Shown here piece after piece: positions 50,225 through 59,233 of a stretch of DNA of 64,000 nucleotides. Position 1 is the first letter of the stretch; each line of letters opens with the position of its first letter. This stretch comes from Bradyrhizobium sp. Tv2a-2 (GTDB taxonomy: Bacteria > Pseudomonadota > Alphaproteobacteria > Rhizobiales > Xanthobacteraceae): positions 26,197 to 90,196 of the forward strand of contig NZ_AXAI01000023.1 of assembly GCF_000472425.1 (NCBI RefSeq), in the 5' to 3' direction. The position numbers were made by a program, and so were the translations under genes. Below the pieces are notes generated by a model. It saw only the letters and a program-made list of their open reading frames with translations, was not told the DNA's origin and searched no databases.

Positions 50225-52058
50225 TGCCGGCCGCGTCTTCGTCGAGGCCGACGGTGCGACCGGGGAAGCCGGCCACGTCGAAATAGCGCTGGGTCAGCAC
50301 GCGCTGGTACTTCACGACGGTCTGCAGGCCGTTGGCGGCCGGCTTGGAGACGATTTTGGCTTCGATGGCCTTCGGCATGATGCCGTTCGGCAGCGCCTCC
50401 GACATCACCCGTCCTTCCAGCCCACCGTTGGCGTTGGCATGCAGGCCGAGCAGCAGCGCGGCGGTCTGGCCGACATCGGCGTTGCTCACCGGCAGCGGAT
50501 CGACATAGCCCGCCTTGAAGTCGGGGCCGATCGCCGCCATGAAATTATAGGTGTCGCCGCGGCCGAAGCTGCCATGCATGCCTTGGCCCTGGCGCAGCAC
50601 GGTGTCGGCGACCTCGACCGAGCAGTTGGTCGGTTCATTGCAGCCTTCCACATAGGAGCGGAAGTTCGCCACGATCGACGGGTTTGGCGTCACTGCCTTG
50701 CCCTTCAGATTGATCTGCGACATCGGCAGCGTGCCGGGAAAGCGCCCGAGCGCGTCGTCGACAAAGAGGCCGGAGACGTAATCCTGCTCGAGCAGCGCCT
50801 TGATGGTGCGATCGGCCAGCCTCTTGTCCCGATTCGGCAGATAGATCAGGTCCGACCCGCCGTTGGTGGCGACCACGAGGTCCGGCTTGGTCGGATCCTT
50901 GCCGAGCACGCCGTTGCCGGCCTTCGGATGGGCGTTGTCGCCGACGGCTGCATTCTTGTCGTTGGGATCGAACAGTGGCAGGTCCAAAGCCTTGGCGAGA
51001 TCCAGCGCGAGGAAGCCCATCGGCAGGAAGCCTTCCGGCGTGTCGTCATACTTCGCCTTTGCCGAGGGCGAGGTCTTGCTCTGCTTGGAGATGGTGGAGA
51101 AGCCGTGGTCGGCCGAGATGATGATGTCGGTCGTGGCAGTGAGGCCGAGATCGTCGAGTGCCTTGCGCAGCTCCGCAAGATTGTTGTCGACGTTCTTGAT
51201 CGCGGCCATGGTGCTGGGACCATTGATGCCGGGTGTCACGCTGTTGAGGCTGTCGCCCTGGTTATGCTGGGTGCCATCGGGATCGCGCGACCAGAACACC
51301 AGCACGAACGGCTTGGCGCGCGTTTTGAACATCGGCAGCACGACCTTCGCGGCGACATCGGCGAAATAGGCCTGCTGAGCGATATTGGCGGCCGTGGTGC
51401 CGGGCGTCTTGGCATCGCCCGCCTTGCCATTGTCGCCGCGCGACGGCGTGACAAGCGGAAGGTTCGCTTTCGCAAGTGCATCCTTCATCTCGTCCGACAG
51501 TGGCACGCCGGTCTTGGCGCCAGTGGAATCGTCGATCACGATCGAATGCAGGCCTGCCTTCTCGGCGCGGTCTGTGTGGTCAAACAGAAGGGTAGGGCCG
51601 ACCTTGCCGATCGCCGCGGTCGAATAGCCTTTACGCCGCGCGAGCTGCAGCAGCGCCTCTTCGTTGAGATAGTTGCCGGTGAAATGCGCGTCGATGTCGC
51701 CGAGCACCGCGTCATTCTCCAGGAACGGCACCACTGTGTCGCCGGCGGGCGCGCTGGTGTAGCCGGAAAAGATGGTGTTGGAGAAGGTGCCGGTGTCGCC
51801 GAGATAATGCCCGGTCGACATCGCCGAGCCGTTGGCCATGGTAAAGGTCGGGAACAGCGAGTGCGAGTTCTTGAAGTTGACGCCCTTGTCGCGGACTTCG
51901 GCCATGGCCGGCGCCGTCTCCGGTGTCACCTTCAGCGCGCGCAAGCCATCCGGCACGAACAGGATCAGATTGTGGGGCGTGGCAGTGTTCTGAGCGGACG
52001 CGGCGCTGGCGGCCAGGGTCAATAGACTGGCAGACAGCAGCACGATGGCGCGGCGCAT
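50202..52058 (-). CDS. Exported alkaline phosphatase-family protein (nucleotide pyrophosphatase/phosphodiesterase type)
   Basis: The 618-residue protein has a signal peptide (IVLLSASLLTLAASAASAQ). NLILFVPDGLRALKVTPETAPAM has the first Asp metal ligand, SHSLFPTFTMANGSAMSTGHYLGDTG the Thr nucleophile, WSRDPDGTQHNQGDSLNS the middle Asp/His pair and IIISADHGFSTI a further metal Asp-His. This is the type I phosphodiesterase / alkaline phosphatase superfamily. Its substrate is not visible. Its last residues overlap a terminator for the convergent gene. Confidence 0.9.
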   Translation of the reverse strand: MRRAIVLLSASLLTLAASAASAQNTATPHNLILFVPDGLRALKVTPETAPAMAEVRDKGVNFKNSHSLFPTFTMANGSAMSTGHYLGDTGTFSNTIFSGYTSAPAGDTVVPFLENDAVLGDIDAHFTGNYLNEEALLQLARRKGYSTAAIGKVGPTLLFDHTDRAEKAGLHSIVIDDSTGAKTGVPLSDEMKDALAKANLPLVTPSRGDNGKAGDAKTPGTTAANIAQQAYFADVAAKVVLPMFKTRAKPFVLVFWSRDPDGTQHNQGDSLNSVTPGINGPSTMAAIKNVDNNLAELRKALDDLGLTATTDIIISADHGFSTISKQSKTSPSAKAKYDDTPEGFLPMGFLALDLAKALDLPLFDPNDKNAAVGDNAHPKAGNGVLGKDPTKPDLVVATNGGSDLIYLPNRDKRLADRTIKALLEQDYVSGLFVDDALGRFPGTLPMSQINLKGKAVTPNPSIVANFRSYVEGCNEPTNCSVEVADTVLRQGQGMHGSFGRGDTYNFMAAIGPDFKAGYVDPLPVSNADVGQTAALLLGLHANANGGLEGRVMSEALPNGIMPKAIEAKIVSKPAANGLQTVVKYQRVLTQRYFDVAGFPGRTVGLDEDAAGKQKTAGR

Positions 52059-52227
52059 TGGTGGTCTCCCTGCGGGGTATTGAATCGGCGGACTCGATAG
52101 GCGGAACCTTGTTTAGTTTTGCTATGTGACAGTTTTGTTAAGGGGTGGGCAAGCATCGTTGACGCCGTAACCATTCGGGTTTGTGCCGTCATCGTCGCTC
52201 GCCAACTGCTCTGCCCTCATCGCCGGC

Positions 52228-52266
52228 TAGAGCTCCGGTTCTGATTGAATCAGAACCGGAGCTCTA
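52228..52266. repeat. 39-base near-perfect palindrome
   Basis: TAGAGCTCCGGTTCTGATT, then G, then AATCAGAACCGGAGCTCTA: nineteen-base arms with a single-base centre, all matched. It lies in a gene-free stretch. I believe copies of this sequence recur between genes in Bradyrhizobium, but I have no search to show it. Confidence 0.9.
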
Positions 52267-52339
52267 GATTCTTGTTTTGACGCGTTTGCTTCACGCGAAC
52301 CGGTCCCCACTTCGCTCGAAAACACTAAGGCGGGCGATT

Positions 52340-52388
52340 CAGTATTCCAGAGACAGCGCGTCCCTGCTGACAGGCCTCTGGAATACTG
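52340..52388. repeat. Inverted repeat
   Basis: CAGTATTCCAGAG (52340-52352) and CTCTGGAATACTG (52376-52388) are perfect 13-base arms around a 23-base loop. It begins the composite repeat region to the right. Confidence 0.8.
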
Positions 52389-52960
52389 GATGCCGCGCAT
52401 GCGCGGGGCATGACGATCGAGAGAACATGCAATAATATCCTCGCGGCACATTGTGCCCGAGCTTTGCGTTCTCCGTCACCCTCTTCAAAAGCCGAGGGCG
52501 CAGGGAAGACCGGGTGGCCGCTGCACCCGGGGCTCCCGCGCAAAAGACATTTGCGCGAGCGCGAAAACCACAGGTACAGACGGGATCATCCCGGCCTTCC
52601 CTGCGCAGTGGTTTACGGCTTATACGAGCTCTCCTCGGTGAACCAGCGTTTGCCACCGTCATCAGCGCGAGACCTTTGGAGTCTCGCGCGAACTTGGCGC
52701 CTGCATGGGCGCGCCAGGACCACACGACTTCGCCGTCCGCAACCATGCCGCATGTCCATCGGCATGATCCCGTCCACCGCATTCCGCTCCACGTTCGTGA
52801 CGACGCGTACGCCCCTTGTGTCGGTGCGGAACGCGGGCATCAAAGCACAACTTCCGAAAAAGCGAAAGTTAAATATTTTTGCTGCAGGCACTGGACAATC
52901 CGGATTGGCTTCGAAGCGGAGCAGTGAAGCGATTTGCCCGTCGGGCGGAAAACGGATTCA
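52389..52960. repeat. Gene-free composite repeat region
   Basis: The segment has short palindromes (CGCGCATGCGCG; GGGATCATCCC; CGCGAGACCTTTGGAGTCTCGCG). Its minus-strand translation reads like recurrent 'VVWSWRAHAGAKF' peptides often mis-called as hypothetical proteins in Rhizobiales. I read this as a dispersed intergenic repeat, not genes. Together with the palindrome at 52228 it fills the 1 kb between the phosphatase and the AraC gene. Recognition is from memory only. Confidence 0.5.
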
Positions 52961-53090
52961 ATTTTAATCAGCTCGCGCCTGCGTCATTTGCGCTGCTTGC
53001 CAACCTCAAGTGGCGGGCCTAGCCTGTTCACGATCGGCGGATCAGACGCGCAACGAAAGCGGTTCTTCGGTAACTGTGGGAGCGCAGACG

Positions 53091-54062
53091 ATGGGGCGGG
53101 CCTGGGTCGACGACAAGCCGTACCGTTTCCGGGCGATGGCCATAGATAGCATCGATGAACTGCGCGTACCCGTGGATGGCACGGATATCGAAATCGTTCA
53201 GCTCGGTCGAGGGCGTCTGTCCGGTCAGCTTGACCGGGCCACAATCGGTGACGTCGCATTCAGCAAGGGAAGTTTTTCATTGCCCTTGTGCGCGACCGGC
53301 GTTTTGAGCAGCACGCATCTGACAATCGGAGTGCTCCTCGGATGTTCGGGCACCGCCAGGAGTTCGTCGGGCGTCGCGCATGTCGGCGACATCTTTATCA
53401 ACCCCGCCGGGGTAGACCACCACAATGTCTACACGGGCGGGGCCAGATTCGCGGCGCTATTGCTGGATCCGCTGGAGATGAGCAAGGTCTGCGCTGGACA
53501 GCGAGCGCTTTCCGATCCCGAGTTCTGGTCGCGTCAGCAGCACTGCCGCGCTGCTGACGGCGACGCGGCGGCAGCCATCGAGCGGCTGATAGATCTTGTG
53601 ATGACGCGGCTCGGCGAGCAAAAAAGCTGGGCACGATCGACGCTCGATTTCTGGAAGCGATCGATCCTCGAAGCGTTCGCGAGCGGCGTTGCCGATTTTT
53701 CGAGTGAGGATTCGGGCGTGATTCCTTCGACCAGCCGGATCGTCCGGAAGGTCGAGAATTACGTCGACGCGAGGAGGCTTCGCCCGATCCATATTTCCGA
53801 AATCTGCGCGAACCTCAACATCTCCCGGCGCACGCTGCACCGCGCCTTCGAGGACGTGCTTGGCATTGGGCCGAGCGCTTTCCTGCGCCACAAGCGGCTA
53901 TGCTCCGTACATTCGGCGCTGCGCCAACTCACGCCGGAGGATGCACGCGTGACCGAGGTCGCGACTGAGTTTGGCTTCCTCGAGCTCGGGCGGTTCTCGC
54001 AATATTACAAGCGGCTGTTCGGCGAGTATCCCAATGAGACGCTGCGCCGGCCCCACGCATGA
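53091..54062 (+). CDS. AraC-family transcriptional regulator
   Basis: The 323-residue protein has an N-terminal cupin-like sensor (HVGDIFINPAGVDHHNVYTGG). Two C-terminal helix-turn-helix units follow: IHISEICANLNISRRTLHRAFEDVLGIGPSAFLRHKRL, and VTEVATEFGFLELGRFSQYYKRLFGEYPNETLRR. ATG 53091 follows GGGAGCGCAGACG and is the preferred start. It stands alone, 158 bases upstream of the formylglycine-generating enzyme gene on the same strand, and may regulate the sulfatase operon. Confidence 0.9.
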   Translation: MGRAWVDDKPYRFRAMAIDSIDELRVPVDGTDIEIVQLGRGRLSGQLDRATIGDVAFSKGSFSLPLCATGVLSSTHLTIGVLLGCSGTARSSSGVAHVGDIFINPAGVDHHNVYTGGARFAALLLDPLEMSKVCAGQRALSDPEFWSRQQHCRAADGDAAAAIERLIDLVMTRLGEQKSWARSTLDFWKRSILEAFASGVADFSSEDSGVIPSTSRIVRKVENYVDARRLRPIHISEICANLNISRRTLHRAFEDVLGIGPSAFLRHKRLCSVHSALRQLTPEDARVTEVATEFGFLELGRFSQYYKRLFGEYPNETLRRPHA

Positions 54063-54219
54063 GCGGTATTTTGGCTGCGGGGCAGCGCTGCTGGCCAGTC
54101 TGGTTTGTATTTGAATCTACTTTCGAATTCCTCCGGCAGTGGCGCGCGCTGGCACAAATTGCATATCGGTTTTCTGGTGCTTGCCTAAGCTGCATGAGGT
54201 TGGTCAAGGGGACTTAGCA

Positions 54220-55203
54220 ATGGCCTCAGTACGGATCGGGCGCGACGCAGCGCGGTCCGATGGAGAGCAGACCGGGGACATGGTTTGGATTCCCGGCGGC
54301 ACCTTTCGTATGGGCTCCGATCAACATTATCCGGAAGAGGCACCCAGCCATCGCGTGAGCGTCGATGGTTTCTGGATCGACCGCACACCGGTCACGAACC
54401 GGCAGTTCAAGGCGTTCGTGAAGGCCACCGGCTACGTCACGACAGCGCAAGTGCCGCCAGATCCGAAGGACTATCCGGGTGCGCTGCCGGAGATGATCTA
54501 TGCGGGCTCGCTGGTGTTCGCGCCGCCGCCGCGCGTGACCGATCTCAGGGATTGGAGCCAGTGGTGGACCTTCATGAAAGGCGCCGACTGGAGACACCCT
54601 TACGGACCGAAGAGCAACATCAACGTGCTCGACAATCACCCGGTCGTGCACGTTTCTTATGAGGATGCGCTCGCCTATGCGAGATGGGCAGGTAAGGAGT
54701 TGCCCACCGAAGCCGAATGGGAATATGCCGCGCGCGGCGGCCTCGACGGCGAAGAGTTCGCCTGGGGTCATGTGCTTGCGCCTGACGGCAAGCACATGGC
54801 CAATACCTGGCAGGGGAACTTCCCGCTTCAGAACATCTGCGAGGACGGCTACGAGCGTACCTCGCCGGTGATGGCTTTTCCGCCGAATGGCTACGGCCTT
54901 CACGACATGATCGGCAACGTCTGGGAGTGGACCACCGACTGGTGGTCGTCCAGGCATGAAGCCGACGCGCCGAAGGCCTGCTGCGTTCCACAAAATCCGC
55001 GCGGCGGGCGCGAGGACGCCAGCTTTGATCCGGCGCTGCCCGAAATCAAGATTCCACGGAAGGTTCTGAAGGGCGGCTCGCATCTGTGCGCGCCGAATTA
55101 TTGCCGCCGGTACCGGCCGGCGGCGCGCCACGCCGAGCCGGTCGATACCTCAACCAGCCACGTTGGATTCAGGGGCGTTGTCAGAAACGGGAGCCGTGCA
55201 TGA
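54220..55203 (+). CDS. Formylglycine-generating enzyme family (SUMF1), sulfatase maturase
   Basis: The 327-residue protein starts MASVRIGRDAARSDGEQTG after AAGGGGACTTAGCA. MVWIPGGTFRMGSDQHYPEEAPSHRVSVDGFWIDRTPVTNRQFKAFV is the family hallmark, followed by HVSYEDALAYARWAGKELPTEAEWEYAARGG and GNVWEWTTDWWSS. The active-site pair is C290 and C295 in GGSHLCAPNYCRRYRPAARH, both kept as in true aerobic FGE (copper-dependent). It should convert the sulfatase Cys to formylglycine. Its stop overlaps the sulfatase start by four bases. Confidence 0.95.
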   Translation: MASVRIGRDAARSDGEQTGDMVWIPGGTFRMGSDQHYPEEAPSHRVSVDGFWIDRTPVTNRQFKAFVKATGYVTTAQVPPDPKDYPGALPEMIYAGSLVFAPPPRVTDLRDWSQWWTFMKGADWRHPYGPKSNINVLDNHPVVHVSYEDALAYARWAGKELPTEAEWEYAARGGLDGEEFAWGHVLAPDGKHMANTWQGNFPLQNICEDGYERTSPVMAFPPNGYGLHDMIGNVWEWTTDWWSSRHEADAPKACCVPQNPRGGREDASFDPALPEIKIPRKVLKGGSHLCAPNYCRRYRPAARHAEPVDTSTSHVGFRGVVRNGSRA

Positions 55204-56822
55204 CCGAAAAGAAAGAAAAAGGGTCGCTTGATCGCCGCAGCTTGCTGCTCAGCGGCACCGCCCTCGTTGCGGCGTCGGCATTGACTTCGGAAGCTCTCGC
55301 GCAAGCGCAGAAAGGAGCAGCGGCCGCTCCTGCCGCGAGCGGCCGCAAGCCCAACATTCTCTTCATCATGGGCGACGACATCGGCTGGTTCAATGTCAGC
55401 GCCTACAATATGGGGATGATGGGCTATCGCACGCCCAACATCGACCGCATCGGGAGGGAAGGCGCGGTCTTCACCGATTGGTACGGGCAGCAGAGTTGCA
55501 CCGCGGGGCGCGCGGCCTTCATCACCGGGCAATCGCCGATCCGCACCGGGCTGACCAAGGTCGGCTTGCCCGGTGCGGAACTCGGGCTCGGCCCGCTCGA
55601 TCCCAGCGTGGCCGATGTGCTGAAAACCTATGGCTACGCCACCGGACAGTTCGGCAAGAACCATCTCGGCGACCGCGACGAACATCTCCCGACCGCGCAC
55701 GGTTTCGACGAGTTCTTCGGCAATCTCTATCACCTCAATGCCGAGGAGGAGCCGGAGAATCCCGACTATCCCAAGGACCCGGAATTTCGCAAACGCTTCG
55801 GGCCGCGCGGCGTGCTGCATTCCTTTGCCGACGGCAAGATCGACAATACCGGGCCGCTCACGACCAAGCGCATGGAGACGATCGACGTCGAATTCCTCGA
55901 CGCTGCCAAGGATTTCATCAACCGGCAGCACAAGGCCGACAAGCCGTGGTTCTGCTACTTCAACTCAACCCGGATGCACATCTTCACGCATCTGAAAAAA
56001 GAGTCGGAGGGGAAGACCGGGCTCGGTGTCTATCCCGACGGCATGGTGGAACATGATGGAATGGTCGGGGAGTTGCTGAAGCTGGTCGACGATCTCGGCG
56101 TCGCCGACAACACCATCGTGGTCTATACCACCGACAATGGCGCTGAAGTCTTTACCTGGCCTGACGGCGGCGCGACACCGTTCAAGGGAGAGAAGGCAAC
56201 CAACTGGGAGGGCGGCTTCCGCGTGCCCTGCCTGATCAAATGGCCAGGGGTGATCAAGCCAGGCACGATCGTCAACGACATCTGTGCGCATGAGGACTTT
56301 ATCCCGACTTTCGCTGCTGCCAATGGCGACACGGATCTCGTTGAAAGGACGATGAAGGGCACGACGCTGAACGGCAAGACCTTCAAGGTTCACCTCGACG
56401 GCTTCAATTTGATGCCATTCCTCAAAGGAGACGTAAAGGAATCGCCGCGCAAGGAATTTCTCTATTGGAGCGACGATGGCGACTTGATGGCTCTTCGCAT
56501 CAACCAGTGGAAGATAGCCTTCATCGAGCAACACACCGAAATTAATCCCCAGGAGCCGCTCGGTGTCTGGCAAGGCAACTTCAACAAGCTGCGGGCACCG
56601 ATGTTGTACAATGTGCGCGCCGATCCGTTCGAGCGCGGTCCCACCAGCATCTTGTACGCCGACTGGCACGCGCATCGGGCGTTCCTGCTGGTCCCGGCTC
56701 AGGTCATCGTCGCGAAATACATCGAGAGCTTCAAGGAATTCCCGCCGCGCGCCAAGGCGGCGAGCTTCACCGTCAGCGACGTGATGGAGAAGATCTCGAC
56801 GGGCAGCCCGGGCAAGAACTAA
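55200..56822 (+). CDS. Arylsulfatase, Tat-exported
   Basis: The 540-residue protein has a Tat signal: DRRSLLLSGTALVAASALTSEALAQ. NILFIMGDDIGWFNVSAYN gives the metal Asp pair, and GQQSCTAGRAAFITGQSPIRTGL the activation site with Cys100 in Cys-Thr-Ala-Gly-Arg (the C-x-A/P-x-R pattern; Ala replaces the usual Pro). TTDNGAEVFTWPDGG holds the second metal pair. Oxidation of Cys100 to formylglycine by the adjacent FGE is expected. The substrate sulfate ester is unknown. It opens translation by ATGA overlap with the FGE gene. Confidence 0.94.
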   Translation: MTEKKEKGSLDRRSLLLSGTALVAASALTSEALAQAQKGAAAAPAASGRKPNILFIMGDDIGWFNVSAYNMGMMGYRTPNIDRIGREGAVFTDWYGQQSCTAGRAAFITGQSPIRTGLTKVGLPGAELGLGPLDPSVADVLKTYGYATGQFGKNHLGDRDEHLPTAHGFDEFFGNLYHLNAEEEPENPDYPKDPEFRKRFGPRGVLHSFADGKIDNTGPLTTKRMETIDVEFLDAAKDFINRQHKADKPWFCYFNSTRMHIFTHLKKESEGKTGLGVYPDGMVEHDGMVGELLKLVDDLGVADNTIVVYTTDNGAEVFTWPDGGATPFKGEKATNWEGGFRVPCLIKWPGVIKPGTIVNDICAHEDFIPTFAAANGDTDLVERTMKGTTLNGKTFKVHLDGFNLMPFLKGDVKESPRKEFLYWSDDGDLMALRINQWKIAFIEQHTEINPQEPLGVWQGNFNKLRAPMLYNVRADPFERGPTSILYADWHAHRAFLLVPAQVIVAKYIESFKEFPPRAKAASFTVSDVMEKISTGSPGKN

Positions 56823-56843
56823 CGTGGCCGTGCGGGGCGCGCC

Positions 56844-57083
56844 ATGAGCGGCTACGACATCTTTGCCTGGATCGTGCTCGTCATTCTGGTGGCGAGCGCC
56901 ATCGGCGTGTTCTGCATCGCCGGCTGGTTGCCGGGGCACATCGCGAAGTCGCGCAACCATCCTTACGCGCAGGCCGTGGCGGTCGCGGGCTGGATTACGC
57001 TGATCTTCGGCTTCGCATTGTGGCCGATCGTCTTCATCTGGGCCTATGTCGACATACCCCGGCGCCGATCAGGAGATGCGTAA
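56844..57083 (+). CDS. DUF3302 inner-membrane protein (YiaW-like)
   Basis: The 79-residue protein has two TM helices (YDIFAWIVLVILVASAIGVFCIAGWLPG and AVAVAGWITLIFGFALWPIVFIWAYVD) and a RR tail. The layout HIAKSRNHPYAQAVAVAGW matches DUF3302, as in E. coli YiaW, which is paired with the HlyD-like YiaV. The same pairing is seen here: the next gene overlaps it by one base (TAATG). Function is unknown, but it likely works with the membrane fusion protein. Confidence 0.85.
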   Translation: MSGYDIFAWIVLVILVASAIGVFCIAGWLPGHIAKSRNHPYAQAVAVAGWITLIFGFALWPIVFIWAYVDIPRRRSGDA

Positions 57084-58024
57084 TGGGGATTGCGATTTTC
57101 AACATCTATCTGGTGCTGCTGTTCCTGCTGGTGCACTTCAAGATCGTGCCCTGGAACACGTTCTGGAAGGCATCGCCCTTCATCGTGGCGCTGCTGCTGC
57201 TGTTCGGCCTCCTGATCCCGATGGGCTGGGGCGCGCCGCAAGGTGCGGCGATCGTGGTGCGCAACGCGGTCTCGATCGTGCCTGACGTCGCGGGCGAGGT
57301 GACCGACGTTCCTGTCACCGCCAACGTGCCTTTGAAGGCGGGCGATGTCCTGTTCAAGATCGATCCCCAGCCCTACGAGGCGCAGGTGAAGGCGATCGAC
57401 GCGCAACTCAAGCTGTCAAAGACGCGCCTCGGCCAGATGACGCAATTGTACGAGCGCGACTCCGGCCGCGGTTTTGACGTGGAGCAGCGGCAGTCCGAGG
57501 TCGACCAGCTTTCCGGCCAGCTGGAAGGCGCACAGTGGAACCTCGACAAGACCGTCGTGCGTGCGCCGGCCGACGGCTATGTTACCAACCTCGCGTTACG
57601 TAGGGGGGCGCGGGTTTCGAACCTGCCGTTGTCGCCGGTGATGGCCTTCATCGACACCTCCAGCACAATCATCGGCGTCGAGATCAACCAGAACGATGCG
57701 CGCTATATCGAGCCGGGACAGGAGGTCGAGATCACCTTCAAGTTCGTGCCCGGCCATGTCTACAGCGGCAAGGTCGAGAGCGTGCTGCAGGCGATCGCGA
57801 CCGGACAGGCGCAGACATCGGGCACGGCGGTGGCGCCGAGGGCGATCGAGGCTGCGCCCTTCCTGGTGCGCGTCAAGCTCGATGACGCCGACGTCGCCAG
57901 CATGCTGCCGGCCGGCGCAAGCGGGACGGCTGCGATCTACACCGGGCACCTCAAGCCGACGCATGTGGTCCGGCGCGTGATCCTGCGCCAGATCGCGATC
58001 CTGAACTATGTCAATCCATTTTGA
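57083..58024 (+). CDS. HlyD-family membrane fusion protein (YiaV-like)
   Basis: The 313-residue protein has two N-terminal hydrophobic stretches, then VRNAVSIVPDVAGEVTDVPVTANVPLKAGDVLFKIDPQPY, the typical biotinyl-lipoyl hairpin start. A coiled coil (VKAIDAQLKLSKTRLGQMTQ to VDQLSGQLEGAQWNLD) and the matching VVRAPADGYVTNLALRRGARV follow. Two N-terminal TM helices are the YiaV pattern. It probably forms a periplasmic adaptor for export, with the partner DUF3302 protein. No outer membrane or ATPase subunit is visible. Confidence 0.9.
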   Translation: MGIAIFNIYLVLLFLLVHFKIVPWNTFWKASPFIVALLLLFGLLIPMGWGAPQGAAIVVRNAVSIVPDVAGEVTDVPVTANVPLKAGDVLFKIDPQPYEAQVKAIDAQLKLSKTRLGQMTQLYERDSGRGFDVEQRQSEVDQLSGQLEGAQWNLDKTVVRAPADGYVTNLALRRGARVSNLPLSPVMAFIDTSSTIIGVEINQNDARYIEPGQEVEITFKFVPGHVYSGKVESVLQAIATGQAQTSGTAVAPRAIEAAPFLVRVKLDDADVASMLPAGASGTAAIYTGHLKPTHVVRRVILRQIAILNYVNPF

Positions 58025-58039
58025 GTAGCGGAGGAAGTG

Positions 58040-59068
58040 ATGTGCAGAAGCATTGTCCGGCTCGTTGCGGTGGTGGCCGCGGGCGTGGTCGCGGCACCCG
58101 TTGCGGCACTGGCGCAGACTGTCCCCGTCACAGTCGATAATTTCGCCCGCGCCGAGTCCGATCTGTACATGGCCAAGGCCGTGAAGGAAGTCGGCCTTGG
58201 AAAGTTCCTGCACATTCGCATGCCGACCGAGATCGACAAGCAGATGGTCATCCGCATGAACCGCGACACGCTTTATTCGAACGCGGTGTTCGACCTCGAC
58301 GCAGGGCCGGTGACGATAACCATGCCCGATGCCGGCAAACGCTTCATGTCGCTGCAGCTGATCGACGAGGATCACTATGTGCCGGCTGTCTTCTATGGAG
58401 GAGGCTCGCACACCCTGAGCAAGGAGCAGGTCGGCACGCGCTACGTCTCGGTCGCGATCCGCACGCTGGTCGATCCGGCGAACCCGAAGGACCTCGATGA
58501 GGTCCACGCGCTGCAGGATGCGATCAAGGCTGAGCAGGCGAGCCCGGGGAAATTCGAGATTCCGAACTGGGATCAAATCAGCCAGAAGCAGGTGCATGAC
58601 GCGCTGCTGCTGCTGGCCGCCCACACCGGCGGATTCAAGAACGCCTTCGGTGCCAGAGGACAGGTCGATCCCATCAGGCACTTGATTGGCACGGCGGCCG
58701 GCTGGGGCGGCAATCCCGACAAGGATGCGACCTATCTCAGCTTCGTGCCGACCGGCAATGATGGCAACACCGTCTACAAGTTGAACGTCCCCGGCAACGT
58801 CCCGGTCGACGCCTTCTGGTCGATCAGCGTCTACGATGCCGATGGCTACTTCCAAAAGAATGATGCTGGCGCTTATTCGCTCAACGACATCACCGCGAAG
58901 AAGGCCGCCGACGGCTCGGTGGCCGTTCAGTTCGGCGGCTGCGACGGCAAGGCCCCCAACTGTCTGCCAATCACGAAAGGCTGGAATTACACGGTGCGGC
59001 TCTATCGGCCGCGCGCGGAGATTCTCGACGGCACGTGGAAATTCCCGGAACCGCAGGCGTTGAATTGA
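58040..59068 (+). CDS. DUF1254/DUF1214-domain exported protein
   Basis: The 342-residue protein has a signal peptide (LVAVVAAGVVAAPVAALAQ). The DUF1254 segment RMNRDTLYSNAVFDLDAGPVTITMPDAGKRFMSLQLIDEDHYVP is followed by the DUF1214 part NVPVDAFWSISVYDADGYFQKNDAGAYSLND and GWNYTVRLYRPRAEILDGTWKFPEP. Such periplasmic proteins are common near sulfatases and outer-membrane channels. Their chemical role is unsettled. The start ATG 58040 follows GGAGGAAGTG. Confidence 0.93.
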   Translation: MCRSIVRLVAVVAAGVVAAPVAALAQTVPVTVDNFARAESDLYMAKAVKEVGLGKFLHIRMPTEIDKQMVIRMNRDTLYSNAVFDLDAGPVTITMPDAGKRFMSLQLIDEDHYVPAVFYGGGSHTLSKEQVGTRYVSVAIRTLVDPANPKDLDEVHALQDAIKAEQASPGKFEIPNWDQISQKQVHDALLLLAAHTGGFKNAFGARGQVDPIRHLIGTAAGWGGNPDKDATYLSFVPTGNDGNTVYKLNVPGNVPVDAFWSISVYDADGYFQKNDAGAYSLNDITAKKAADGSVAVQFGGCDGKAPNCLPITKGWNYTVRLYRPRAEILDGTWKFPEPQALN

Positions 59069-59233
59069 ACGCAATGGCTGGATCGCAACACGGGTCGAAC
59101 TCACCGCTGTGACCATCGCGCCACAACATGAAGCAAAGTGTCGCGCAATCACGAGGTGCGCGCGAAACCGGCTAGGATTGCGGTTGGAATCGAGCGGCAG
59201 AGGTCGAGTCGGTCATTGAGGTGGGAGGCGACC

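Noticed and set aside
50199..52025. 608-codon plus-strand frame opposite the secreted phosphatase
   Set aside because: Shadow; it has no domain and the minus-strand phosphatase motifs are complete.
52339..52782. 147-codon minus-strand ORF and neighbours in the 52.3-52.9 kb segment
   Set aside because: No start signal or family motif; the segment is repeat-rich and many frames are open on both strands.
54150..54165. Sigma-54-like TGGCAC...TTGCAT before the formylglycine-generating enzyme gene
   Set aside because: The GG-to-GC spacing is two bases too short for a real -24/-12 promoter.
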